Source: Paenibacillus radicibacter
GTDB lineage: Bacteria; Bacillota; Bacilli; Paenibacillales; NBRC-103111
Reading direction: 5' to 3'
Assembly (NCBI RefSeq): GCF_024721995.1
Contig: NZ_JANQBC010000003.1
Span: forward strand, 186,001-250,000
DNA length: 64,000 nt
Shown: positions 48,204 to 56,702 of the stretch, in pieces
Layout: each line of letters starts with the position of its first letter
Numbering within the stretch: position 1 is the first letter of the stretch
Program-made: the position numbers and the translations under genes
Notes under the pieces: generated by a model
Told to the model about the DNA's origin: nothing
The model's input: only the letters and a program-made list of their open reading frames with translations
Databases searched by the model: none

Positions 48204-49070
48204 TTATGGCTTCGTTGATCGAATCAGCCACTCAATGAGCTCAAGAGACTTTTCTTTATTCTTCGTATCAAAGCGGATTAGAGCATATTTCTCATTACCC
48301 CGAATCGGTATGGTTTTGAATAAGCTGCTGCTCGTAATATCCACACCATATACATGCTCTTCTGCGACCTTGTCTGTCTTCGTCTTGTATACCTTACCCT
48401 CAGTCAAGTCACTTGGCAAGCTGCTCGTTAATTGCTCAATGGCAATGAATCCATCTTGTCGTACGTATGCCTCCATACTTGGACGATCCATAATATACAC
48501 ATCAAATTTATCGTTCATCATCGAGATGACACTCTTCTGTTGAAGTGCCATATCGTATGGATCTTTGGGCTCTCGCGGTACAATTGTAAGCTGAGTCTGA
48601 ACGCGCTTCCAATCTGGAAACGCTTGAAGAATTGCATCTGAGATTTGCTCTGGTTTTTCAAGGAAATAATCGCCGAATAACATCACATTCACATCAATTG
48701 GTGGCTTAGCCGCTTCTGCTGCTTTCTCCGCTTGGCGATCCATGTAGCTTTTGACACCGAATATCGCGCAAATGACGAGGATAATTCCAATCAACACATG
48801 CCATTTGTAATAGTAAAAGAAATGTTCATACTTCCCTGTTGGTTTCATTGCACTTGGATCTTCATACTTCGTAAGACCCATGAGCACCTGATACGCCTCA
48901 TTAATTTCCTCTACCGTTACTTGTGAGTCCAAATTACTTTCAGGTTCAGCCGCTTTGCTGCGGGAACGTGCTTTTTTCAGTAAAAGTCCATAACGATGTT
49001 CAATCTGCTCTTTCGTTGCATTCTCGGAAACACCGAGAATCGTACAAGCTTCCTTCAGCTTCTCATTCAT
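48204..49070 (-). CDS. Membrane protein with degenerate J domain and extracytoplasmic domain
   Basis: A 288-aa protein. Residues 1-65 look like a J domain (ACTILGVSENATKEQIEHRYGLLLKKA ... VEEINEAYQVL), but the HPD tripeptide needed to stimulate DnaK is absent. A single helix (about 90-110, WHVLIGIILVICAIFGV) separates it from a C-terminal region of about 170 residues with FDVYIMDRPSMEAYV and DGFIAIEQL, wording reminiscent of a lobe of solute-binding proteins. GAGGTG precedes the ATG at 49070. No function can be named. Confidence 0.8.
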   Translation of the reverse strand: MNEKLKEACTILGVSENATKEQIEHRYGLLLKKARSRSKAAEPESNLDSQVTVEEINEAYQVLMGLTKYEDPSAMKPTGKYEHFFYYYKWHVLIGIILVICAIFGVKSYMDRQAEKAAEAAKPPIDVNVMLFGDYFLEKPEQISDAILQAFPDWKRVQTQLTIVPREPKDPYDMALQQKSVISMMNDKFDVYIMDRPSMEAYVRQDGFIAIEQLTSSLPSDLTEGKVYKTKTDKVAEEHVYGVDITSSSLFKTIPIRGNEKYALIRFDTKNKEKSLELIEWLIRSTKP

Positions 49071-49204
49071 CCCATTCACCTCAAGCACTAGTATGCATTC
49101 AATTTATTATAGCAAAGCAGAGCAGCGCTTGTCCTTATTAGGGAAGCGTTTCATTACTTGATCAGAATAATTGTGTATAAACCCAATTTTTTCATCTCTT
49201 TAAA

Positions 49205-49240
49205 GTTAACGTTGACGTTAACGTTAACTAGGGATATAAT
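49205..49240 (+). promoter_or_regulatory. MerR-type promoter and operator
   Basis: Four tandem hexamers GTTAAC-GTTGAC-GTTAAC-GTTAAC (49205-49228) form a near-perfect 26-bp palindrome. TTGACG (49212-49217), a 17-bp spacer and TATAAT (49235-49240) make a strong promoter, with the palindrome covering the -35 and part of the spacer. It lies 33 nt before the MerR gene. Confidence 0.7.
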
Positions 49241-49272
49241 CTCAATTACATTTAACAATTTGGAGTGATTAC

Positions 49273-49701
49273 ATGACTTGGTTAAAAATCGATGAAGTTG
49301 CGCAGAGAAGTGGTTTGACGAAAAGAACGATTCGCTATTATGAGGAAATCGGCCTTCTATCTCCACCTGAAAGAAGTGAAAAAGGGATTCGCTTGTACAC
49401 CGAAGCCCACATTGATCATCTTCTAAAAATCACAAATGCCCGGGAAGTGCTCGGATTCTCACTGCAGGAGATCCAAGAGTTCATCTCTATTAGTGATGCG
49501 CTGGAGACTCATCGCAAAGGTTACTGGAGCATCGAGGATCAGAAGGAAAAACTTGCGAAGCTTCAGGAAATCGATCATGTCATCAGTGATCAACTGGTGT
49601 TAATTGAGCAAAAAATCGAGAAGATTCACGCTGTTCAATCCGAATTGCAAGCCTTACGCACACGAGCCCGAACGGCGATTGCTCGTTATGAGCAAGAATA
49701 A
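49273..49701 (+). CDS. MerR family transcriptional regulator
   Basis: A 142-aa regulator: winged helix (MTWLKIDEVAQRSGLTKRTI, IRYYEEIGLL) followed by a dimerisation coiled coil of about 70 residues. No Cys metal ligands are present, so a metal sensor is unlikely. It probably controls itself and the MFS exporter 31-89 nt downstream through the palindrome upstream. Confidence 0.93.
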   Translation: MTWLKIDEVAQRSGLTKRTIRYYEEIGLLSPPERSEKGIRLYTEAHIDHLLKITNAREVLGFSLQEIQEFISISDALETHRKGYWSIEDQKEKLAKLQEIDHVISDQLVLIEQKIEKIHAVQSELQALRTRARTAIARYEQE

Positions 49702-49731
49702 TAATACATTTTTTTAAAAAGTGGAGGTTTG

Positions 49732-49794
49732 ATGGGTTCATGGGATCTCAAACACAAATTTCATCCTCACATTTACAGCAGCGCGCAGGCATGA
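49732..49794 (+). CDS. Possible 20-codon leader peptide overlapping the MFS gene start
   Basis: An ATG at 49732 is ideally placed after GTGGAGG and reads 20 codons in a frame different from the exporter, ending in TGA at 49792-49794. That stop overlaps an in-frame ATG of the exporter (ATGA at 49791-49794), a layout for translational coupling. Expression is unproven. Confidence 0.35.
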   Translation: MGSWDLKHKFHPHIYSSAQA

Positions 49795-50957
49795 TGAATC
49801 AGCCGCGCGCTGTATGGGCAGTTGCGTTCGCATGTGTGATCGCGTTCATGGGACTCGGTTTAGTTGACCCGATCTTACCTGCGATTGCGCAGCAATTAGA
49901 TGCAACGCCCAGTCAGGTGTCCTTATTATTCTCCAGTTATAACTTAGTAACAGGTCTTGCGATGATCATTACAGGGGTTGTATCCAGTCGCATTGGTGTG
50001 AAGTGGACGCTGCTTGTGGGGATACTATTAATTGTCATCTTCTCCGCACTTGGCGGTATGTCAGGAAGTATCGATCAGATCGTCGCGATGCGCGGTGGTT
50101 GGGGACTCGGTAACGCATTATTCATTGCAACTGCACTATCTGCCATTGTTGGCTTGTCTACAGGCGGAACGGCAAGAGCTATTATTCTATATGAGGCTGC
50201 GATTGGACTTGGTATTTCTGTAGGTCCACTACTTGGCGGAGAGCTTGGATCAATCTCTTGGCGCGGTCCATTCTTCGGAGTGAGTGTACTGATGGCGATT
50301 GCATTCATTGCGATCTCGATCATGCTGCCGAAAATTCCGAAGCCGCAGAAGCGTGTCTCAATTGCAGACCCGTTCAAGGCACTCCGTCATGGCGGACTAT
50401 TCACATTCGCTGTTGTTGCTTTCCTTTATAATTTTGGATTTTTCACACTAATGGCTTATACACCGTTCATAATGATGCATCACTTAGATGCTCATGGTCT
50501 TGGTTATGTGTTCTTAGGGTGGGGACTTATGCTCGCGATCACTTCTGTATTCGTAGCACCCTTCTTCCAAAAGAAATTCGGAACGATCCGTTCCATGTGC
50601 ATCATGTTGTTCTTGTTCGCGATAAACTTAGTTGTGATTGGTGTGAACACGGATTCGATTACCGTTGTTGTGACTTCTGTTGTCATTTCCGGCGCGTTCC
50701 TTGGGGTGAACAATACGTTAATTACGACCGCGGTCATGCATGCCGCTCCAGTTGAGCGCTCTGTTGCATCTGCGGCTTACAGCTTCGTTCGCTTTATTGG
50801 TGGAGCGATTGCACCCTTCCTAGCAGGTAAGCTTGCGGAGTGGTTCAACCCGCACATTCCGTTCTATGTCGGAGCGATATTCGTCGTGTTCGCGGTTGTG
50901 GCTGCGGGTATAGGACGTAAATTCATGAAAAATATTGATGCGGAAATTGCTCATTAA
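49740..50957 (+). CDS. MFS drug-type exporter
   Basis: A permease of up to 405 aa with 12 predicted helices: N-terminal VAFACVIAFMGLGLVDPILPAI, the loop 2-3 motif SSRIGVKW, motif C-like ALGLGISVGPLLGGELG, and a duplicated C-terminal half. The family exports drugs or metabolites by proton antiport. The ATG at 49740 is about 12 nt from GGAGG. The alternative ATG at 49791 overlaps a leader reading frame and still keeps all helices. It is co-transcribed with the MerR regulator. Confidence 0.9.
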   Translation: MGSQTQISSSHLQQRAGMMNQPRAVWAVAFACVIAFMGLGLVDPILPAIAQQLDATPSQVSLLFSSYNLVTGLAMIITGVVSSRIGVKWTLLVGILLIVIFSALGGMSGSIDQIVAMRGGWGLGNALFIATALSAIVGLSTGGTARAIILYEAAIGLGISVGPLLGGELGSISWRGPFFGVSVLMAIAFIAISIMLPKIPKPQKRVSIADPFKALRHGGLFTFAVVAFLYNFGFFTLMAYTPFIMMHHLDAHGLGYVFLGWGLMLAITSVFVAPFFQKKFGTIRSMCIMLFLFAINLVVIGVNTDSITVVVTSVVISGAFLGVNNTLITTAVMHAAPVERSVASAAYSFVRFIGGAIAPFLAGKLAEWFNPHIPFYVGAIFVVFAVVAAGIGRKFMKNIDAEIAH

Positions 50958-50988
50958 GAAGAACTATAGACATCATGAAACACACATA

Positions 50989-51034
50989 CCAAGAGCCCAG
51001 GCATGAGGATGTACCTCGTGCTTGGGGCTCTTTT
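50989..51034. terminator. Terminator of the MerR-MFS operon
   Basis: AAGAGCC-GGCATGAGG pairs with CCTCGTGC-GGGCTCTT, followed by TTTTT on the plus strand; convergent genes share it. Confidence 0.88.
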
Positions 51035-51061
51035 TAATATTTTCATATCTAATGAACCTTC

Positions 51062-52108
51062 CTATAAAGCACTCTTCACGTGCTCCATCTCATGGAGAAG
51101 CATTTCTCTTAATTGCACAGGATGATCCGAACGAATGGCAACATATGTGTAGGATTTCTCGATCCCCATAAACATGATGACGCGCAGTGGTTCTTTCATT
51201 CTCAAAATCAGATGAGGATGTACCTCATCAAAGTCCCTCGCGACAAAGCTGATCGTATCTTTCGTCGGTTTACTTTGCAGGGTAGCTGAGTCTTCGATGA
51301 TGCTCTCGATCTGATCCATTCGAATCTCAGCACGCTTTAGCAAGCCAAGCGAGAGGTACATCGTACCTCTGTCGAAGCGAACAGGATTCAGGCGAGTCGC
51401 TTGAATATCCGCAAGAATAAATACGATCGTATAGATATTGAGGAGCAGTAGAACGATCGAGATTACAGCCGATTTTTCATGCAGCCAAAAGTGGATGACT
51501 AATGTCTCGATGACGATGGAGTGAATCAACATGATCTGCAAAGCGATATAGCTTGATTTGTGATGCAGGGTAATGCCAGACTCGGACTTCTTCTTCCATG
51601 TGAAAAAAGCGTAATAAAACACGAGCACTTCGGAACATAGCGCTTGAATGATCGGTTTTTTCTTCCGATAAGACTCTACTGCATGAGGAAAAGCGAACAG
51701 AAACGAGAGATTACTGGACTTTACTTTTGTTCTAATCCTTGGCAAGTATCGAACTAGTGCAACAATAAGGAACAACTCCATGCCGATGATGAGTGCTTCT
51801 ATGCCAAGTCCAATCCAAGTAACCGCTGCATAGGGTGCAAGCATCGAACTTGGGATGAGAAATCTCGCTAATATAGCACCCATCGCCGTCAGAATGATCG
51901 CTTGTTTCATTACGAATTTTCCCTTGTACAGCATCCACAAGATTGGAAGCATGATCATAAGATCGATGAGCGATCCAATGACCACCCCTTGGGTCTCGGG
52001 TGTAAGCATTTGTTTGCCGAACGCAGTCTGATACAGCATGACATTACTGCTCAAGATGAGTCCAAGAAATAGCAGCCAGATCGGTCTTCCTCTACGTATC
52101 GCTTGCAT
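51062..52108 (-). CDS. Multi-pass membrane protein of unknown function
   Basis: A 348-aa protein with seven or eight hydrophobic helices in residues 10-245, including two pairs at each end of a cytosolic loop (about 125-170). The soluble C-terminal region of about 110 residues (MYLSLGLLKRAEIRMDQIESI, HLILRMKEPLRVIMFMG) resembles bacterial PH-like domains. Homologues in Paenibacillus are often labelled beta-carotene monooxygenase without support. AGGAGG precedes the ATG. Confidence 0.8.
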   Translation of the reverse strand: MQAIRRGRPIWLLFLGLILSSNVMLYQTAFGKQMLTPETQGVVIGSLIDLMIMLPILWMLYKGKFVMKQAIILTAMGAILARFLIPSSMLAPYAAVTWIGLGIEALIIGMELFLIVALVRYLPRIRTKVKSSNLSFLFAFPHAVESYRKKKPIIQALCSEVLVFYYAFFTWKKKSESGITLHHKSSYIALQIMLIHSIVIETLVIHFWLHEKSAVISIVLLLLNIYTIVFILADIQATRLNPVRFDRGTMYLSLGLLKRAEIRMDQIESIIEDSATLQSKPTKDTISFVARDFDEVHPHLILRMKEPLRVIMFMGIEKSYTYVAIRSDHPVQLREMLLHEMEHVKSAL

Positions 52109-52226
52109 GTTGATTCCCCCTCCTCGATGGCACAGCTTTCTTCTTATTACAGAGTTAATTTAACTATAAATTGAAGAGGAAGATTGCGACACAACATTTT
52201 CCAAATAATAGGTTAAAAATAAACAA

Positions 52227-52260
52227 AGTTGTCTAAGTCTTGAACAGACTCGGACAACTC
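52227..52260 (-). terminator. Terminator of the HD-GYP gene
   Basis: GTTGTC-AGTCT pairs with AGACT-GACAAC. On the minus strand the hairpin is followed by TTTGTTTATTTTTAA. Confidence 0.75.
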
Positions 52261-52272
52261 GGGAGTTGCAGG

Positions 52273-53343
52273 TTATGTGACAACAATGCCTTCTTCTATA
52301 AGCACGCGCTCTATATGCAGATTTCGAACCACATTTAAATCTAGAAACTCTCCCTGATCCAATTGGACAAACGGATGCAGCTTCGCATAAGGATTTAATG
52401 TAAGAACTTTCGCATGGCGACCGTCTGAGAGCTGAACACGGCTTTGGGTGAGGGCTTGCATCATTTTATCCAATACGAGATGAATGATTCTGGGCTCTAA
52501 CTTGCCGAAGGCTTGATCATGCAAGTGTGCAATCGTGGCATATAGCGGCGATGCCCCTTTGTGAGGACGGTCAGCAATCAGATGATGTAGGGTATCCGCG
52601 ACGGCGACGACTTGACTATGATAATCGAATTTTCCTGCGCGAATGCCGAATGGGTAACCGCTACCGTCTTGCCGTTCATGATGAAGTAACGCCACAAGCG
52701 CTTGGCGGTGACTCGTACCAACCGTATCGCGAATCAGTTGATAACCGAAGTGAGTGTGCTTTTTGCGAAAGGCATATTCCATCGGGTGTAGTGGTTCGTC
52801 ACTATCCATTAGGTCTGGAGGCAGCTTTACTTTACCTATATCGTGAAGCAGCGCGCCAATCGCCAGTTGTGTGAGCTGCGGTTCTTTCATACCGAGCCAC
52901 TTTCCAATTATCACAGCAAGAATACTGACAGCTATCGGATGGCGGTAAGTATAATCATTCTTCGTCTGTAATTGCGCAAATAATGCGTAGATGTCATCTA
53001 CTTGATCCGTTGTTTTCATAATAAAGGGGAGAATGTGCTGACGGATATCAAATAATGGAATTTTCTTCGTATATCGGACTTCATCATAAATCACTTTCAT
53101 ATGTGCCGCGCATCCATCGATATTCGGATGATAACCTAAGTCAGCAAATGTAACGGAACGTTCTAAGCTGATTAGATCCTCATCATCAAGTTCAACGCCA
53201 TGCATTTCTAATAGACGAATTCGAACATGATTCAGTACAGTCTTGGCGGGGGCAAGCAATACACCTCGATAATTATGGGTATCTCGCTTTAGCTTTCTGC
53301 CGATATAGGGGTGCCTGGGGTACGGTCGATATTGGATAATCAT
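52273..53343 (-). CDS. HD-GYP domain cyclic di-GMP phosphodiesterase
   Basis: A 356-aa protein with a poorly conserved N-terminal region (about 1-130) and an HD-GYP domain. ALLHDIGKVKLP has the metal-binding HD, HTHFGYQLIRD a further ligand, and LLHHERQDGSGYPFG the GYP motif with its HHE triad. It should hydrolyse cyclic di-GMP. No membrane helix is evident. The start at 53343 has GGAGG 6 nt upstream; the frame extends 8 codons further through that site. Confidence 0.92.
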   Translation of the reverse strand: MIIQYRPYPRHPYIGRKLKRDTHNYRGVLLAPAKTVLNHVRIRLLEMHGVELDDEDLISLERSVTFADLGYHPNIDGCAAHMKVIYDEVRYTKKIPLFDIRQHILPFIMKTTDQVDDIYALFAQLQTKNDYTYRHPIAVSILAVIIGKWLGMKEPQLTQLAIGALLHDIGKVKLPPDLMDSDEPLHPMEYAFRKKHTHFGYQLIRDTVGTSHRQALVALLHHERQDGSGYPFGIRAGKFDYHSQVVAVADTLHHLIADRPHKGASPLYATIAHLHDQAFGKLEPRIIHLVLDKMMQALTQSRVQLSDGRHAKVLTLNPYAKLHPFVQLDQGEFLDLNVVRNLHIERVLIEEGIVVT

Positions 53344-53433
53344 GTGCATCCTCCTCACCACACTCATAATCTATAACTCTCGTTACATTCTATGAACAGG
53401 CTTGAAGAATATACCGACTCTCTGAATAGCCAT

Positions 53434-53462
53434 GTGACAGGTGTGAAACAATGACGTATAAT
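53434..53462 (+). promoter_or_regulatory. Promoter of the Dcu-type transporter gene
   Basis: GTGACA (53434-53439), 17 bp, TATAAT (53457-53462), 62 nt before the start codon. Confidence 0.6.
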
Positions 53463-53523
53463 GGAACACTTCTGCTTGTGAAAAATAGCACCTTAGAATA
53501 GCTGAAAGTGATGTGAAAGATTG

Positions 53524-54849
53524 ATGTTCTGGATTCAACTCCTGATTGTGTTACTTGCCATCTTCGTTGGCGCAAGACTCGGCGGGATCGGACTTGGCGT
53601 GATGGGAGGACTCGGACTTGCCATTCTGACATTCGGATTCGGCCTGCAACCAACTGCACCTCCAATTGATGTGATGCTTATGATCGCGGCGGTCATTACA
53701 GCTGCTGGCGCACTGCAAACGGCGGGTGGTATGGATTACCTCGTCTCGCTTGCTGAACGTGCACTGCGCAAACATCCAAGTCGCATTACCTTCATGGGGC
53801 CAATCGTGACGTATTTATTTACATTTTGTGCGGGAACAGGTCATGTGTCTTACTCGGTACTCCCTGTAATCGCTGAAGTATCTAGACAATCCGGTGTTCG
53901 CCCTGAGCGACCTTTATCCATATCTGTCATTGCTTCCCAACAAGCGATTACGGCAAGTCCCATTTCCGCAGCAACGGTAGCGCTCGTCTCCTTGCTTGCT
54001 GGTTACCATATTAGCCTAATCGACATCCTCATGATCAGCGTTCCGGCCACTTTCATTAGTTGTATGGTCGCTGCATGGGTGATGTCCAAGTTCGGCAAAG
54101 AGCTAGAAGATGATCCGATCTACCAAGAACGCTTGAAGGAAGGATTAATTCAAGATACGGTTGATGCCAATACCGATCAGAGAAGTGCTTCAACAAGTCC
54201 GAAAGCGAAGCTATCTGTTGTTCTATTCTTGACGGGTGTCGTGCTTGTCGTCTTGCTTGGTTCACTGCCCCAGCTTCGTCCCGCTTGGGAAAATGGCGGT
54301 AAGCTCGTCCCGCTGAGCATGGCTTATGCAATTGAACTTGTAATGCTGTCTATAGCTGCATTAATTCTCCTTGTGTGCAAAGTGAACGCTTCGCATCTGA
54401 TCAAAAGCAATGTGTTCCTTGCAGGGATGCAGGCAGTCATTAGCATCTTCGGGATTGCATGGCTTGGTGATACATTCTTCGCAGGTCATATGGATCAGAT
54501 CAGCTTATGGATCAAAGACAGTGTAACCGCAGCTCCGTGGTTGTTCGCAATCGCCCTATTCATAATGTCGATTCTACTCTACAGCCAAGCTGCAACGGTC
54601 CGCGCACTCATGCCGCTCGGTATTGCACTAGGCTTGCCACCCGCAGCTCTAATCGCGATGTTCCCTGCCGTGAACGGTTATTTCTTCATTCCGAACTACC
54701 CGACTGTGATCGCGGCGATTAACTTTGACCGCACGGGTACGACGCGAATCGGAAAGTATGTGCTGAACCACTCATTCATGCTTCCCGGACTTATTGCCAC
54801 AACCCTCGCGATTGCGATTGGGTTTGGGCTTGCATCGATTATTTTGTAA
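53524..54849 (+). CDS. Anaerobic C4-dicarboxylate transporter (DcuA/DcuB family)
   Basis: A 441-aa permease with ten to twelve helices. The family motifs are AAVITAAGALQTAGGMDYLVSLAE, GPIVTYLFTFCAGTGHVSYSVLPVIAEVS and SVIASQQAITASPISAATVALVSL. It exchanges or takes up fumarate, succinate, malate or aspartate. A TTG codon precedes the ATG at 53524; the ribosome binding site is weak. The last 61 codons are repeated with 92 percent identity at 56470-56650. Confidence 0.92.
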   Translation: MFWIQLLIVLLAIFVGARLGGIGLGVMGGLGLAILTFGFGLQPTAPPIDVMLMIAAVITAAGALQTAGGMDYLVSLAERALRKHPSRITFMGPIVTYLFTFCAGTGHVSYSVLPVIAEVSRQSGVRPERPLSISVIASQQAITASPISAATVALVSLLAGYHISLIDILMISVPATFISCMVAAWVMSKFGKELEDDPIYQERLKEGLIQDTVDANTDQRSASTSPKAKLSVVLFLTGVVLVVLLGSLPQLRPAWENGGKLVPLSMAYAIELVMLSIAALILLVCKVNASHLIKSNVFLAGMQAVISIFGIAWLGDTFFAGHMDQISLWIKDSVTAAPWLFAIALFIMSILLYSQAATVRALMPLGIALGLPPAALIAMFPAVNGYFFIPNYPTVIAAINFDRTGTTRIGKYVLNHSFMLPGLIATTLAIAIGFGLASIIL

Positions 54850-54852
54850 AAA

Positions 54853-54903
54853 AAGCCCCTCCTATAACTCGGCTATCGAGTGATTAGGAAGGGCTATTTT
54901 TTG
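54853..54903 (+). terminator. Terminator of the Dcu-type gene
   Basis: AGCCC-TCCT pairs with AGGA-GGGCT, with an inner ACTCG/CGAGT hairpin, followed by ATTTTTTG. Confidence 0.85.
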
Positions 54904-54944
54904 CCTACGTAACTATGGTTTTTTCACTTTTTAAATAATTCAAA

Positions 54945-55883
54945 TCAACCTTGCTTCTTCTGGTCGATTTCCTGGTCCTGTGCCGGTTGCTCTGATTGCT
55001 CCGGTTCCGTCGGCTCCTCCGACTGCTTTTTCTTCAATCCTAGTCTTTTGCGAATGAATCCCCAAATCGCTGCGCCAGCCACCACAATCAAGATCCCAAA
55101 CTTTTTCAATAGAGGGAGAAGCAAAGCAAGAAAGCCTGCTTTTTTGGCAACTGCCAGACCCACGCCTCCAAGAATTAATCCAGACAAGCCGAATTCAGCT
55201 ACCTTATCGGTTTTGCTGTCAAAATCCTCATATCGCTGGCCCTGCTTCGGGTGAAGCTGCGCCAGGATCTTGTCGTTGAATACCTTACGGTCTTCCTTCA
55301 AATGCGCCGGATCTGAGACGAGTATCGCCGAGATATAGCCTTTACGCGTTAGAATCCGTACATTGTAGTTAATAACACCGTTGTTCTGAGAATCATGTGC
55401 CAATAAAGACCACGACAAACTGTGCAAGGTGTTGTCATAGAACGGGGCAACATCCCATTTGTCAATGAGTAGCTGATTTTCAGGACTTACTTCCTTATTC
55501 ATTTCTTCCGTGCCTTTTTTGTAGCTTTCCAGCAAGGCTTTGGCATCGATTTTCGCTTTCTCGTCATCTTTTACATGTCCCGACTCGTCATATTCGAAAT
55601 AAACGACCCAACCCTGTTCTTCGTCATCTGGTAAAACCGCGCCGACTTCTACCCCGCTCGGTTTCCCTCCGCTCTGTGTTATGTACTTTTTCGTATTCTC
55701 GGCATTCAGAAAAATAAATTCTTTGTCCAACTGCAGTTCCGCTAAATCGGTTCCCACGTCGACTTTCTGCCCGCCTTCTACCCACTTGATCTTCTCTGCG
55801 GCAAATACAGGAGCTGCACACACCATCATTATCAAAGTCATAACACTTACTGATTTAACTAGTTTTACAAGCCACGATTTCAA
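54945..55883 (-). CDS. DUF2167 family membrane protein
   Basis: A 312-aa protein: signal peptide (SVSVMTLIMMVCAAPVFAAE), an extracytoplasmic DUF2167 region (VDVGTDLAELQLDKEFIFLN, WVVYFEYDESGHVKDDEKA, TLHSLSWSLLAHDSQNNGVINY), one or two helices near 240-280 and an acidic, Gln/Glu-rich tail. The frame opens at 55946, but this would overlap the upstream gene. AGGAGG lies 9 nt before a TTG at 55883, which also gives a proper signal peptide. Function of the family is unknown. Confidence 0.85.
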   Translation of the reverse strand: MKSWLVKLVKSVSVMTLIMMVCAAPVFAAEKIKWVEGGQKVDVGTDLAELQLDKEFIFLNAENTKKYITQSGGKPSGVEVGAVLPDDEEQGWVVYFEYDESGHVKDDEKAKIDAKALLESYKKGTEEMNKEVSPENQLLIDKWDVAPFYDNTLHSLSWSLLAHDSQNNGVINYNVRILTRKGYISAILVSDPAHLKEDRKVFNDKILAQLHPKQGQRYEDFDSKTDKVAEFGLSGLILGGVGLAVAKKAGFLALLLPLLKKFGILIVVAGAAIWGFIRKRLGLKKKQSEEPTEPEQSEQPAQDQEIDQKKQG

Positions 55884-55914
55884 AAATAACTTCCTCCTAA
55901 ACCATCTGTTCTTC

Positions 55915-56118
55915 TTACGCTGCGGATGAATTGTTCTTCTTTGCAAAATGAATGACTACTAGGATGGCACCAAGAACTGCAACACCAATCTCGACAAGGG
56001 TTTGACTTTCGCCAAAAAGGTCTTCCAAAACGTTAAATAATTTGAATTGCAGACCGAACTGCGGAAGTATGAATGCCCCTACCCCCAAAATTAAAAAAAT
56101 AATACCAGCACGTAACAT
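55915..56118 (-). CDS. Small two-helix membrane protein upstream of DUF2167
   Basis: 67 aa with two hydrophobic helices (about 4-24 and 43-60) and a basic end. GGGGG precedes the ATG and the DUF2167 start follows 31 nt after its stop, so the two are one operon. Not recognised. Confidence 0.75.
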   Translation of the reverse strand: MLRAGIIFLILGVGAFILPQFGLQFKLFNVLEDLFGESQTLVEIGVAVLGAILVVIHFAKKNNSSAA

Positions 56119-56311
56119 AAATAATTAACCCCCTTAATAATGGAAAAATACAAATTGTAGGTTATCATACAATCCAAAATGTGACAACCCATATGCTTCC
56201 AAGATTGAAAGCGATCTGGAACAATTCTTGCGTGGTCACGGTCGTTTGCTACACTTCGGGATATTGGTATTTTCCGAACAATATTCCATTAAAAACAGAC
56301 AAATAACGATA

Positions 56312-56398
56312 AAAACACGAACATTATATGTAATTATTAACGAATCGTACATATTTTTTAATCAAAAAGTAATCCCTTTCCGCAAATTTAAGTATAAT
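56312..56398 (+). promoter_or_regulatory. PurR-like box pair and promoter (copy 1, orphan)
   Basis: AAAACACGAACATTA (56312-56326) matches a PurBox as known from Bacillus purine genes. A degenerate inverted partner AATCGTACATATT (56343-56355) follows after 16 bp, and TATAAT is at 56393-56398. The stretch 56311-56469 is similar throughout to 60579-60740 in front of the nucleoside transporter. Here it leads into a gene fragment. The rest of the 56119-56311 gap shows nothing clear. Confidence 0.6.
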
Positions 56399-56455
56399 GG
56401 AACTTGTGTCAATTATTCGACAAATTATACAAATTTGATTATTTAAATTAGATTG

Positions 56456-56650
56456 ATGAATCCCTATTCCGTGAACGGTTATTTCTTCATTCCGAACTAC
56501 CCTACTGTGATCGCGGCGATTAACTTTGACCGCACGGGTACGACGCGGATCGGAAAGTATGTGCTGAACCACTCATTCATGCTGCCTGGACTTATTGCCA
56601 CGACACTTGCGATTGCAATTGGCTTCGGGCTTGCAGCTTTGATTTTGTAA
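56456..56650 (+). pseudogene. 3' fragment of a Dcu-type transporter gene fused to a PurR-like leader
   Basis: From the codons for [19 protein letters not shown] to the stop, this 61-codon stretch repeats the end of the gene at 53524-54849. I count about 15 differences in 181 bases, only two in the first half and mostly silent. An ATG at 56456 is in frame ([11 protein letters not shown]) but has no ribosome binding site. Two helices would remain. It is most likely a remnant of a second dcu copy after a deletion; a short expressed peptide is the alternative. Confidence 0.8.
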
Positions 56651-56660
56651 TTACTTAGCA

Positions 56661-56697
56661 AAAAGACCCTGAACCATAACGTTCACAGGGTCTTTTT
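56661..56697. terminator. Bidirectional terminator after the dcu fragment
   Basis: AAAGACCCTG pairs with CAGGGTCTTT, with AAC/GTT inside, and T-runs on both strands. It also closes the histidine kinase gene on the minus strand. Confidence 0.9.
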
Positions 56698-56702
56698 CAC
56701 AT

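Noticed and set aside
54850-56470. Integrative element inserted at the dcu 3' end
   Set aside because: The duplicated 3' end recalls such elements, but no integrase, excisionase or transposase gene is present and the second copy is fused to a leader sequence, so deletion after duplication explains it better.
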